Assembly (NCBI GenBank): GCA_026122225.1 | Contig: JANEZZ010001374.1 | Location: 1-64,000, forward strand | Origin: Heloderma charlesbogerti | Lineage: Eukaryota; Chordata; Lepidosauria; Squamata; Helodermatidae | Direction of reading: 5' to 3' | Length of the DNA: 64,000 bases | Shown here: in pieces, positions 44,723 to 53,461 of the stretch | Numbering within the stretch: position 1 is the first letter of the stretch | How the letters are laid out: each line of letters opens with the position of its first letter | Program-made: the position numbers and the translations under genes | Notes under the pieces: generated by a model | Databases searched by the model: none | What the model was told of the DNA's origin: nothing | What the model saw: only the letters and a program-made list of their open reading frames with translations

Positions 44723-45962
44723 TGTTCTCATGGCAGGGCTCTTCTTTTGCTGATTACCTGCTATCTAGCATGCAGAATCTCAGCAGGTGACATGTAGGGA
44801 TGTATGGATTTTGTAAAATCCATTCCATCTGCATTTCGCAGGTTGTCAGGTGCCTTTTATTTCCAGAATGTAAAGAATTTGAGATTTTAAAAATTTGAAT
44901 GCTGGAGAAAGTGAAACTGACAAATTTTCCACTCCTACAGCTGAAGGTAAATCCCATTTAATGCATTGAGATTTATATCTAAGTAAATGTGAGTGGGATT
45001 AAGCCAGGCATTCCTTCAGCTCAAGGGCCAAATTCAATTTTGGAGCAGCTCTCAGGGGCCACTTTCCAGTGATGGGTGGGGCTGAAGACAAAGGATGCAA
45101 GGCAGCAGGGGCCAAATACCAAAAATAACAGCATATTTTAGCTTAAAGCTCTTATGCCAGTAAGCCTTAGGAGAGGCATTTTTACTTTTTACAATGAAGG
45201 GCAGGCAGGCTGTACAAAAGCTGGGGTGATCAGGGGGTGGAGAGAAAAAGCAGGATCCATTTCATGATGTGGGGAAGGGGCCAAATTGGGAACCCAGGAG
45301 GGCTGGATTTGACCTCCAGGCCTGAATTTAATATCCCTGGCTTAAACTGTAGGCTGTTCACTTGTGGAGATACAAGGAAAAGCCAACTGCTCATTAAAAT
45401 GCAAACATGCTCCTGTCTTCCTGTGTTTTGGTCAGTTAATGCATACACACTGGGATAACTGTTAAGCATTGACTATTTTTTAATTTTTTTATCAAATTAA
45501 ATGTTCTTAATACTTAATACATTACCTTAACTTTAAAATATTAGATAATCTCTGCTTAGGTACTAGCTTTCCTGCATTGATTTCCCACCACTGAATCTTT
45601 AGGCCCCCTGATTATAACATTTCTGGTAGTATACATACATTTAAAAAGGTGACATGGCAGAAACAAAATGGTGAGAGTTTTCCTATAAATGTGTGAAGCT
45701 GCCAGTGATTTACAAATTCTATTATGTCAATAATTGAAATCATTGTGTTACATGTAGTTATTGATAGATTGCAACAAAAGTAAATAGAGGTCTGTTATAC
45801 TTAACCATGGGCACATCCACAATACAGTTTGACCCATATGTGTGGGTGGCAGTTATAAAGGGCCAAAGAAGTTGCCCTACATACAACATGCTAGGGACAG
45901 GGGGTGATTAACCCTTTAGTTACTTCCCCCTTGATGAATTACTTATAGGAGTTACTTAGAAC
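44723..45962. other. Mostly unassigned
   Basis: TAGGGATGTATGGATTTTGT at 44808 looks like a hAT terminus, and CACTCCTA near 44938 could be its partner, but no matching 8-bp flanks exist. Nothing else is assignable. Confidence 0.4.
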
Positions 45963-46099
45963 AGGGGTGGACAGAAGCTAGATCTCCAGATGTTTTGGAC
46001 TTCAACTCCCAGAAGCCCCTGCCAGCCTAGCCAATGATCAGGAATGCTGGCAGTTGAAGTTCAAAGCATCTGGAGATCTACTTTCTCCCCACCCCTGCA
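45963..46099. mobile_element. hAT-type MITE, same family as 570-705
   Basis: Starts CAGGGGTGGACAGAAGCTAG and ends GATCTACTTTCTCCCCACCC plus CTG. The inner arms TTCAACTCCCAGAAGCCCCT and GGCAGTTGAAGTTC pair. The flanks ACTTAGAA and CATTAGAC share TTAGA only (5/8). Confidence 0.82.
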
Positions 46100-46703
46100 T
46101 TAGACTAGCCTTTCCCAACCTGAGAGACTAGAGAGGGGTGAATGTTTTGCTTTGAAGCTACTGTTGCATTGTTGACTCATAGGCTGAAGTTTACTGTGAT
46201 AGAAATGCAGAAAGGGGGGGGGAGATTACATCTTGGGTAAAGTGCAGGATTGTTTTTTTCTGTAGGCATAATGGGAATGTTTCCTCCACCTAGAGGGTCG
46301 CATTTTAACTTCCAAATAGCACTTTGGATACAATAAATGAAACTATGGCTGGATCTACACTTACCGCCTTTTTTCACTTCTAATGAGGTTTCACCACCCA
46401 CCTTTTACACTATGCAGTATCCGCCTCGAATTGGAACCGGAATTTCCCACTTCCATCCTCCCGCTTTCAATACCCTAATATCCCGGTATTTCCCCTTAAT
46501 GTGCTCTGATTTTCTGCCTTCGCTACAGTATCCAGTTGTAGTCCCCTCCCCCACCTGTCCATATATGGCTGTGTTTGTATTTCCCTCCTGTCCAATCACA
46601 GCTCTTGATGGCCCCATGTCTTCTTCCGGCTACTGATCACATAGCTTCTTCAGCAGCCCCCATTTCCTCAGCAACAAACAAAGGGCTGGATGTGTGCGCG
46701 CTT

Positions 46704-46770
46704 GTCTGATCTCGGAAGCTAAGTGGGGTCGGTCCCGGTCAGTAGTTGGATGGGCGACTGACTGGGAATC
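46704..46770 (+). pseudogene. 5S rRNA-like segment, left arm
   Basis: Matches 5S rRNA from about nucleotide 37 to 101 in order: GTCTGATCTCGGAAGCTAAG, GGGTCGG, GTTGGATGGG, then CTGGGAAT. Around 85 percent of positions agree with vertebrate 5S as remembered. It holds box A, the intermediate element and box C of the RNA polymerase III internal promoter. The 5' third and 3' tail are missing. Confidence 0.88.
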
Positions 46771-47142
46771 AGGCTTCCTGCACTGAGCAGGGGGTTGTTC
46801 TATCCCTTCAAATGATATTAAGCTTTACCCCCTCCTATCCCTCGCTCCGGATATTGTTGTTTTTTTAAATTAAGGCGTTATCCCCGCAGAATCGGGGCTT
46901 CTCCGCAATGTTTTTTTTTCTAATTCAGGCATGATCTTCGAAGATTCAAAGTTGTGGAGCTTCACAGCTTTGAATCTTTGAAGATCATGCCTGAATTAGA
47001 AAGAAAACATCGCGAAGAAGCCCCGATTCTGTGAGGATTATGCCTTAATTTTTAAAAAACAGCCAGAGCAGGGGATAGGAGGGGGTAAAACTTCATCTCA
47101 TTTGAAGGGATAGAACAACCCCCTGCTCAATGCAGGAAGCCT

Positions 47143-47209
47143 GATTCCCAGGTGGTCGCCCATCCAACTACTGGCCGGGGCTGGCCCCGCTTAGCATCCA
47201 AGATCAGAC
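47143..47209 (-). pseudogene. 5S rRNA-like segment, right arm
   Basis: Inverted partner of 46704-46770. On the minus strand it reads GTCTGATCTTGGATGCTAAG, then GGGGCCAGCCCCGGCCAGTA and GTTGGATGGGCGACCACCTG. It keeps the order of the 5S control region with several substitutions. Confidence 0.85.
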
Positions 47210-47373
47210 AAGCGCGCGCAGGAAAACAGCACTGCCCTCGAGTGTGAACCAAGCTCGTGCATTCGATGAAGCACTGCAACAGGGAAAATTGCATAATCAC
47301 GTTTTAATGCGAGAGCGTTTAACCTGACGGGACACTGAATTCATTGCAATTGCGGGCGCAATGTAGATTGTCC

Positions 47374-48045
47374 CTATATATTCCATGTGTTTCCAATAAG
47401 CTTTGTAAATAATTTGGACTGCATAGTGCAGTGGTAAGGCATTTCACAGTTACCACTGAGGTTTCTGCAATGTGTTTTGTGCATTGTGTTTGATCAGATT
47501 TATTTTATATATTTTTTCTCTATTGATAATAAAATGATGACATATGAGAGATCAAGATTCTTCTGAGATTTTCCTCGTAACTTCCATAACAATGACAGCT
47601 AAGCAATTTTTCCATGCTGTATGTGACATCCTCTTGCCCCCAATACTTACATAAAGAAATGATATGTGGCTGCTACTAATCTTTCATATCTTTGGTAAAA
47701 TTACAGGGAATCTGTTGAAAAGACAGAGATGGAGAAATGCTGGCAGGTTTTCCTCAGGTCTTGTGCGGGTCGTTTGTGCTGTAATTCTGTCATTCCATTG
47801 GAAAGGAAAGAGGCCAAGCACAGTAGCACAATAATACTGAGGGCATTAGCTTTGCTTTCTTTTTCTGGGCTGAAATGCCAGTCAGGGAGGTTTTTCCCCC
47901 CTCTTCTTGGCAGGCAGCCAATGGTTTCCTGGTAAATGACACAAATCCTGTCCTGCAGAATAAGGCTGTGTGTGAAAGGGAGTGTGGTGTGGAGAAAGCA
48001 GCAATTCTTAAAAGGTTTGGAAGGTGCTGAAGCCCTCACTGATCA
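47374..48045. other. No recognisable feature
   Basis: Contains a 112-codon minus-strand frame (48039-47701) without any family motif. Nothing else seen. Confidence 0.4.
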
Positions 48046-48272
48046 TAGAATCATAGAACAGTAGGGTTGGAAGGGGGCTATAAGACCATCAAGGTCAACC
48101 CCCTGCTCAGTGCAGGAATCCAAGTCAGAGCATCCCTGACTATGGATGGCGGAGAATTTCTCCCTGAAACTTCAGGGGGCCGAGCACCAACGTGTTTGGC
48201 TCCCCGAACAAGTTTCGGGGAGAAATTCTCCGCCCCCCCGCCCCCGCACCCCCCCCCCGGGACGGGACTTAC

Positions 48273-48379
48273 CTTTGCCGAATGTCCCTCCCGGCAGCGG
48301 GTCCGGCCAGCGGTTCGGCGGGTGTTCGTCCGGGGCAGGAGCGGCAGCCGGTCTTTCGACCGGCTGCCGCCTCCGCCAT
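48273..48379 (-). other. Exon-like ATG frame ending at a splice donor (copy B)
   Basis: The minus-strand ATG at 48379 opens a frame (MAEAAAGRKTGCRS...) that stays open for 107 nt to CAAAG|GTAAGT at 48273/48272. The length and phase equal those of copy A. Several residues differ, but none interrupts the frame. As in copy A, other frames are open too. Confidence 0.4.
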
Positions 48380-48467
48380 TGCAATAAAAGAAAAAAAAAC
48401 AAAAACGCCCCCACAATAGGATAATGGCAGCCGCCATAGGGAGCCGCCATTCCCGTTCCTTATTTGG

Positions 48468-48600
48468 TCGCTGTAGTCTACGTAAATGTTTACGTAGACT
48501 ACGGCGAAAATAAGGGCAACGCTATTTGGTTGCCCTTATTTTCGCCGTAGTCTACATAAAGATTTACGTAGACTACAGCGAGCAAATAAGGAACGCGAAT
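48468..48600. repeat. Large palindrome of copy B with TACGTAAA hairpins
   Basis: The left half TAGTCTACGTAAATG plus TTTACGTAGACTACGGCG and the right half CGCCGTAGTCTACATAAA plus TTTACGTAGACTACAGCG are inverted relative to each other about GGCAACGCTATTTGGTTGCC (centre near 48532). Each half is itself a palindrome. Confidence 0.88.
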
Positions 48601-49084
48601 GGCGGCTCCCTATGGGGGCCGCCATTTGCGTACGCGCTTTTTTTTTTTTTTAAGTCACCTGTGATAGGCTATGTGACGATTAACGTAGCCTATCATGGCT
48701 GACTTTGCAGATCTAGCCGTGATAGGCTACGTTAATCGTCACGTAGCCTATCACGGGGGCGTTTTGTTTTGTTTTTTAAACTTTTTATTTCGCGGCCGGG
48801 CGAGGCGAGGCGCCTCCTCCCTGGCCTGAATTTCAGCCGGGCGAGGTGGGAAGCCTCCCCCCCCGGCCTGAATTTCGGCCGGGCGAGGCAGGAAGCCTCC
48901 CCCCCGGCCTGAACTTCACGGGGGGAGCAGCGAAGCGCCTCCCCCCCACCGCGAACAAGCTTCGAGGACAGGTAAGTGACTTTTGTCCACCCCTATCCCT
49001 GACAGATGGCTGTCCAGCTCCAGCCTAAAATGATGACATTTTAGTACATGGAAGTTCTAGAAGTCAGCATGAAAACACTAAAGG

Positions 49085-49177
49085 TGCAATCCTATGCATG
49101 TTTGGACAGAACAAAAGTCTTACAACTCCCACTTGTATGACTTTTTGTCTGTCTAAACATGCATAGGATAACACCCT
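49085..49177. repeat. Short palindrome (GCAATCCTATGCATG ends)
   Basis: GGTGCAATCCTATGCATGTT and AAACATGCATAGGATAACAC are inverted complements enclosing about 50 bp. It shares ends with the AGTAAG repeat family but has a different middle (GGACAGAACAAAAGTC and GACTTTTTGTCTGTC). Confidence 0.75.
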
Positions 49178-49288
49178 TAATAACTGTAACAATGATTTAA
49201 TACAATTCCCACATAGCACGACAAAGGGGAAGTGTTGAAAAGAACAATCAGAATGATCCAGGGTTGGATCATCTTCTCTATGGCTAAA

Positions 49289-49412
49289 GCAGCTTTCCCA
49301 AACTAGGTGCCCTCTAGATGTGTTGGTTTGCTATGATGGACAATGGTCGGGATGATGGGAGTCATCATTCAAAATCATCTGGAACAACTCAAGTTGGGGA
49401 AGGCTGGTAGCT
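49289..49412. mobile_element. hAT MITE (CAACTCCCAT type), degraded
   Basis: CTTTCCCAAACTAGGTGCCC, GATGATGGGAGTCATC and ACTCAAGTTGGGGAAGGCTG are the ends and centre of the common MITE. Confidence 0.65.
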
Positions 49413-50059
49413 GGACCTCTGTTCTGACCCAGCAGGGTTTTTCTTGTGTGCTTATGCCAAGTGTTAAAAAAGGTATCTTTCTTGTTTTTATGTGGATGAG
49501 GTTTTTGGACTGCAACTTCCTATACACAATTATTTGACAATACCTTTGAGTAAACTATCCCACCTGCCTCCTTATTGTCACCGCTGTTACTGCTGCTGCA
49601 GTACAGGCGATCTCCAGGGACATCCCTCCCCCAATGCCTGGCTCTAAGAAGGACCCCTCAGAGCCAGGCAGCTCTCTGCAGAGCCATGTCAGCCACTTTT
49701 TATGGTTGATACAGCTCTTCAGAGAGCCCACCCTCTGGATCACCCTGAAAGGATCTTGGCAGAGGGCAGGAGGTTGTTCTGGAGAGTCATGCTGGTTGCT
49801 CTCCCCCTGCAGCATTTTCTGCAAGGGGAGAGCGGAGGTGGGGCGGCTCTCTGGAGACTGTTGTGTTGCTGGGCTGGGCAGCCACAGCTTGTCACAGTGG
49901 AAGAGTGGCTGGTGGGGCTCTCTGGAGCACCTGCCCATTTGGCAGCACCCACGAGGGCTCTCCTATCAGGCAGGAGCGCACAACTGGCCACTTTTCCCAC
50001 TCCATTGCCTGAGGCGAGGGATTCACCCCACCTCATGGGAGGGCTGGCCTTGATTAAGC
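49413..50059. other. Possible degraded hAT element
   Basis: TGCCTGAGGCGAGGGATTC and CTCATGGGAGGGCTGGCC (about 50005-50052) resemble the right end of the CAGGGTCAGCCC-type elements (2918, 60774). The left end is not clear. The open frames at 49555-50111 overlap on both strands and look non-coding. Confidence 0.45.
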
Positions 50060-50118
50060 CCCACCAAACGCAATGAGACTTACTCCTGAGTAGACATGTA
50101 TATGGTTGCACTGTTTGT
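50060..50118. repeat. AGTAAG-family repeat, half copy
   Basis: CAATGAGACTTACTCCTGAG and TAGACATGTATATGGTTGCA are one arm of the palindromic repeat described at 27843. Confidence 0.65.
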
Positions 50119-50159
50119 CTATTGCTTTGAGACTAAAATCATATACTGCCAAGGGATGC

Positions 50160-50410
50160 CATAGTATCATAGAATCATAGAGTTGGAAGGGAGCATTTAG
50201 GCCATTGACTCCAGACCCCTGCTCAGTGTAAGAATCCAGTTTAATGTATCCCTGACAGATAGCTGTCCAGTCTCTGCTTGAATACCCCCAGTGATGAAAA
50301 GGCTACCACTTCCCTTAATTCTATTGTCTGACTGCTCTCACCATTAAGAAGTTTTTCCTGATGTTCAATTGAAACCTGTCTTCTTGTAACTTAAGCAGCC
50401 ATACATACAG
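50160..50410 (-). repeat. CR1 LINE 3' fragment (older subfamily)
   Basis: Reversed: ATCATAGAATCATAGAGTTG, CCCCTGCTCAGTGTAAGAAT, CTGACAGATAGCTGTCCAGT and TTTCCTGATGTTCAATTGAA. It is more diverged than the copies at 20575 and 53462. Confidence 0.85.
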
Positions 50411-50414
50411 TTCC

Positions 50415-51455
50415 TTGTTGTTGTTTATTCGTTCAGTCACTTCTGACTCTTCGTGACTTCATGGACCAGCCCACGCCAGAGCTTCCTGTTGGCTGTCACC
50501 ACCCCCAGCTCCCCCAAGGTTGAGTCCATCACCTCCAGAATATCATGCATCCATCTTGCCCTTGGTCGGCCCCTCTTCCTTTTGCCTTCCACTTTCCCTA
50601 GCATCAGCATCTTCTCCAGGGTATCCTGTCTTCTCATGATGTGGCCAAAGTACTTCAGTTTTGCCTTTAATATCCTTCCCTCAAGTCAGCAGTCTGGCTT
50701 TATTTCCTGGAGGATGGACTGGTGTGATCTTTTTGCAGTCCAAGGCACTCTCAGAATTTTCCTCCAGCACCACAGTTCAAAAGCATCTATCTTCCTTCGC
50801 TCAGCCTTCCTTATGGTCCAGCTCTCGCAGCCATAGGTTACTATGGGGAATACCATTGCTTTAACTATGTGGACCTTTGTTGTCAGTGTGATGTCTCTGC
50901 TCTTAACTATTTTATCAAGATTTGTCATTGCTGTCCTCCCAAGAAGTAAATGTCTTCTGATTTCCTGGCTGCAGTCAGCATCTGCAGTAACCTTTGCGCC
51001 TAGAAACACAAAGTCTCTCACTACCTCCACATTTCTCCCTCTATTTGCCAGTTATCAATCAAGGTGGTTGCCATAATCTTGGTTTTTTTGAGGTTTAACT
51101 GCAACCCAGCTTTTGCACTTTCATCTTTCACCGTCATGAGGTTCCCTCCCCAATGCCTGGCTCAGCTCCTCCTCGTTTTCAGCCATCAAAGTGGTATCAT
51201 CTGCATATCGGAGATTGTTAATGTTTCTTCCAGTGATTTTAACTCCAGCCTTGGCTTCATCAAGCCCAGCATGTCGCATGATGTGTTCTGCATACAGGTT
51301 GAATAGGTAGGGTGAGAGTATACAACCCTGCCGTACTCCTTTCCCAATCTTAAACCAGTCCGTTGTTCCGTGGTCTGTTCTTACCGTTGCTACTTGGTCA
51401 TTATACAGATTCCTCAGGAGGCAGACAAGATGACTTGGTATCCCCATACCACAGT
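50415..51455 (-). pseudogene. BovB/RTE LINE, second subfamily, 5'-truncated
   Basis: Same subfamily as 32043-33482. Minus-strand frames give LVCLLRNLYNDQVATVRTDH, GKGVRQGCILSPYLFNLYAE and the catalytic NNLRYADDTTLMAENEEELS (51465-51121). Next is ITLTTKVHIVKAMVFPIVTY (51030-50686), and the end is MLMLGKVEGKRKRGRPRARW (50637-50437). A short insertion of about 16 bp near 51137 breaks the frame. The YADD box is intact. Confidence 0.93.
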
Positions 51456-51465
51456 TCCTAACCAA

Positions 51466-52534
51466 CCCTTATTTTACTGGTCTAAATAAAACTGAATTCT
51501 CACAGGTAACCAGGATTGGGGCCAAAAAGCCAGTTAACTTCAAAACTCACCTCAATGTAACAATTAATCCCATCGCTGGACTTGACAAGCTCAGAACTCT
51601 GCCCATATGCTGCCAGATTCTACGAGACTCTCCACATAACCTGGTTGTATGTTGTGTATCTTTATTGTCCCCCAAACTGGCTTTTAATTTTGTGGCATTT
51701 AGAGCTTTTAAAGCCAAGTTTGCATCTCATACCATTTTACAGAATGTGCTAGAAAATTCAATGTTGTATGTAAGGCTGGAATTTGGGGTACCTCAAAGCT
51801 GGTGTCGGGAAGTTTCTATTTTCATTTAACAATGTTGTGTCTGGGGAAAAGGAAACTTGCAACCACACTCCAATGTGATCAATTGATTTAAGGAAAATGG
51901 AACATTGTGTGACATCATGACCTTTACAAAGCCCTGGATTATCATGCCTGATGGATATAATTAACTCTTTGGAAATCTGCAAAAAGTAATGAGCAGACTA
52001 TTTTAAGAACTATTTATGAGTCGCTAGTGGTGAATTGGTATAATGATTACTGCAAAACTCACAAAACTTTTTATTTTGTTCCACTGAACTCAAACTGTAG
52101 ATGCTTAGTATATAAATATAGAGGTTGTTTTCCCACCTGTATTGCACCGAAGAAGCCAAGAGTGCCAAATATGGAAATAGAATGGAAACATTATTTACTT
52201 GAATAAGTTTGCCTTAGAGAACGTCTCCTCTATTCTCTATTAAATGTTAATATAATTGGGGGCACTGAACTCTTTTTTCTGCATCAAGTTTTTTTTAGTC
52301 TGTACTGTAGGCTAAACACTGTGTACGACAGTGCTTTGTCTTGCAAACTCTTAATTGCACACTGCTTTAACAGAGTGCAAATGCATTACTTGGTTAATTA
52401 GTAAAACTCTCCACTTCATTCTTCTCTCCCAAACATTTCCAGATATACATGTCTCTCAGTTCTGAATGTTAAAAGTACTTATTAAACCTCCTTGTTCTTT
52501 TTTTAGGCTCACAATGTAACTCTGAAGGCTAACT
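51466..52534. other. No recognisable feature
   Basis: AT-rich sequence with no assignable repeat or gene. Confidence 0.45.
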
Positions 52535-52720
52535 GCACAACTATATGCATGTTTACTCAGAAATAAGTTCCACTGTATTCTATGGGGCTTACTCTCAGGT
52601 AAGTATGCATAGGATTAAAACTTTAGGCTGCAATTCTATACCCACATGCTGGGGAACGTCCCATTGAATTCAGTGGGGCTTACTCCTGAGTCGAGATGTA
52701 TAGGATTGCACTGTAAGTCA
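52535..52720. repeat. Two tandem AGTAAG-family palindromic repeats
   Basis: The first copy (52535-52620) has ATATGCATGTTTACTCAG and TAAGTATGCATAGGATTA. The second (52628-52718) has CTGCAATTCTATACCCAC and GATGTATAGGATTGCACTGT. The two lie head to tail with about 8 bp between. Confidence 0.78.
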
Positions 52721-53245
52721 CCAGAAGCTAAACTGAGTGTCAAGAATGTATTGGCTAGAATGAATTGAAGGATAATATAGTAATTACTCTCATTTGCTGT
52801 GATTAATGCTGGAGAATAGTTTATTAGTATATGTTATGTTTCTCTAAACACATGAAAGTTATTCTTTGTCTATCATTTAAAATATCATTTCCCTCATTTT
52901 AGTTATTAAAGGGGCTTGAGTTAAGCTAGAATGGACAAAAATGGATGAGAAATCCTAAATAAGTATTTACCCCACATAATATGGTTACTTTGTGAATCAG
53001 TGCATTGTGCTTGAATCAGCAGAATATAGTAGGTGACATTTTTCATTTTTCTTTTATTGGATTTGTAGCCGCCTCCATCCAAAAGATTCAGAGTTGAGAA
53101 CAATATATTGCAGGGGATGGGGAGGGGCGGGGAGGGGGGAGACTGGAAGTACAAGGCCCATATAATAGCAAATAACATTTATTATACAGGTTACCATCTT
53201 AATAGAAGAATGGGGTTTTGAGGATAAATTGTTCGTATTCATCTG
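52721..53245. other. No recognisable feature
   Basis: A G-rich tract lies at 53117-53140. No assignable repeat or gene. Confidence 0.4.
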
Positions 53246-53345
53246 TGGATTTCACTGCCTCAAGCTGTGGCAATGGCCACTGACGGCCTTAAAACAAGAT
53301 TAGACAATGTCTCAAAGAACAGGTCTATTAATTGCTATTGGTAAT
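53246..53345 (+). repeat. L2/CR1-superfamily LINE fragment
   Basis: TGGATTTCACTGCCTCAAGC, TGGCAATGGCCACTGACGGC and AAAACAAGATTAGACAATGT correspond to the WN.L....MA.....FK segment of the repeat at 57575. The rest is missing. Confidence 0.6.
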
Positions 53346-53461
53346 TTATTTATTTATTTATTAATATTGTTATACTGCTTCTCATTTTAAAAACCTCAAA
53401 GTGCGTTACAACAAATTATAACACAATCAATTATTATAAAAGCACATCCACCCTTTGATTC

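Larger units (their letters stand above)
46347..47373. mobile_element. Foldback element with inverted 5S rRNA-like segments (complete copy)
   Basis: About 1,027 bp from GGCTGGATCTACACTTACC to GCAATGTAGATTGTCCC, whose ends are short inverted repeats (ATCTACA/TGTAGAT). A giant imperfect palindrome spans about 46690-47222, centred near 46963, with arms of roughly 260 bp. Each arm holds a 5S-like segment (46704-46770 plus, 47143-47209 minus), the block AGCAGGGGGTTGTTCTATCC, a pyrimidine-rich section and ATTCAGGCATGATCTTCGAA at the tip. The outer parts (46360-46690, 47225-47360) differ from each other. No protein is encoded that I recognise. The transposon superfamily is undetermined, because the TSD (perhaps TAT) is not convincing. 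Confidence 0.82.
48141..48995 (-). mobile_element. Palindromic hAT-like element, copy B (complete)
   Basis: The 855-bp element lies between perfect TCCCTGAC duplications (48133-48140 and 48996-49003). Its plus-strand start TATGGATGGCGGAGAATT is the inverted counterpart of the right end of copy A, so it lies in reverse orientation. It has a GC-rich arm with an exon-like segment (48379 to 48273, minus), a large palindrome at about 48470-48600 (TAGTCTACGTAAA, TTTACGTAGACTA), and a second palindrome at 48664-48755. A GC-rich arm with GCCTCCC/GGGCGAGG repeats follows. It ends GTCCACCCCTA. Confidence 0.92.
48046..49025 (-). repeat. CR1 LINE 3' end, interrupted by the palindromic hAT element
   Basis: The 3' end of CR1 at 48046-48140 (ATCATAGAATCATAGAACAG, GGTTGGAAGG, CCCCCTGCTCAGTGCAGGAA) continues at 49004-49025 (AGATGGCTGTCCAGC). 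The break is exactly at the duplicated site TCCCTGAC. Other copies in this window read through this point without interruption (20670, 53550). Confidence 0.92.

Noticed and set aside
44808..44940. A hAT element starting TAGGGATGTATGG
   Set aside because: A partner end (CACTCCTA) exists but the flanking 8 bp do not match, so the borders could not be supported.
46704..46770. A functional 5S rRNA gene
   Set aside because: The first third and the 3' end of 5S are missing, and the segment is part of a palindromic mobile element.
47701..48039. 112-codon minus-strand frame
   Set aside because: No recognisable motif, no splice sites, and composition like the flanks; length is within chance for this window.
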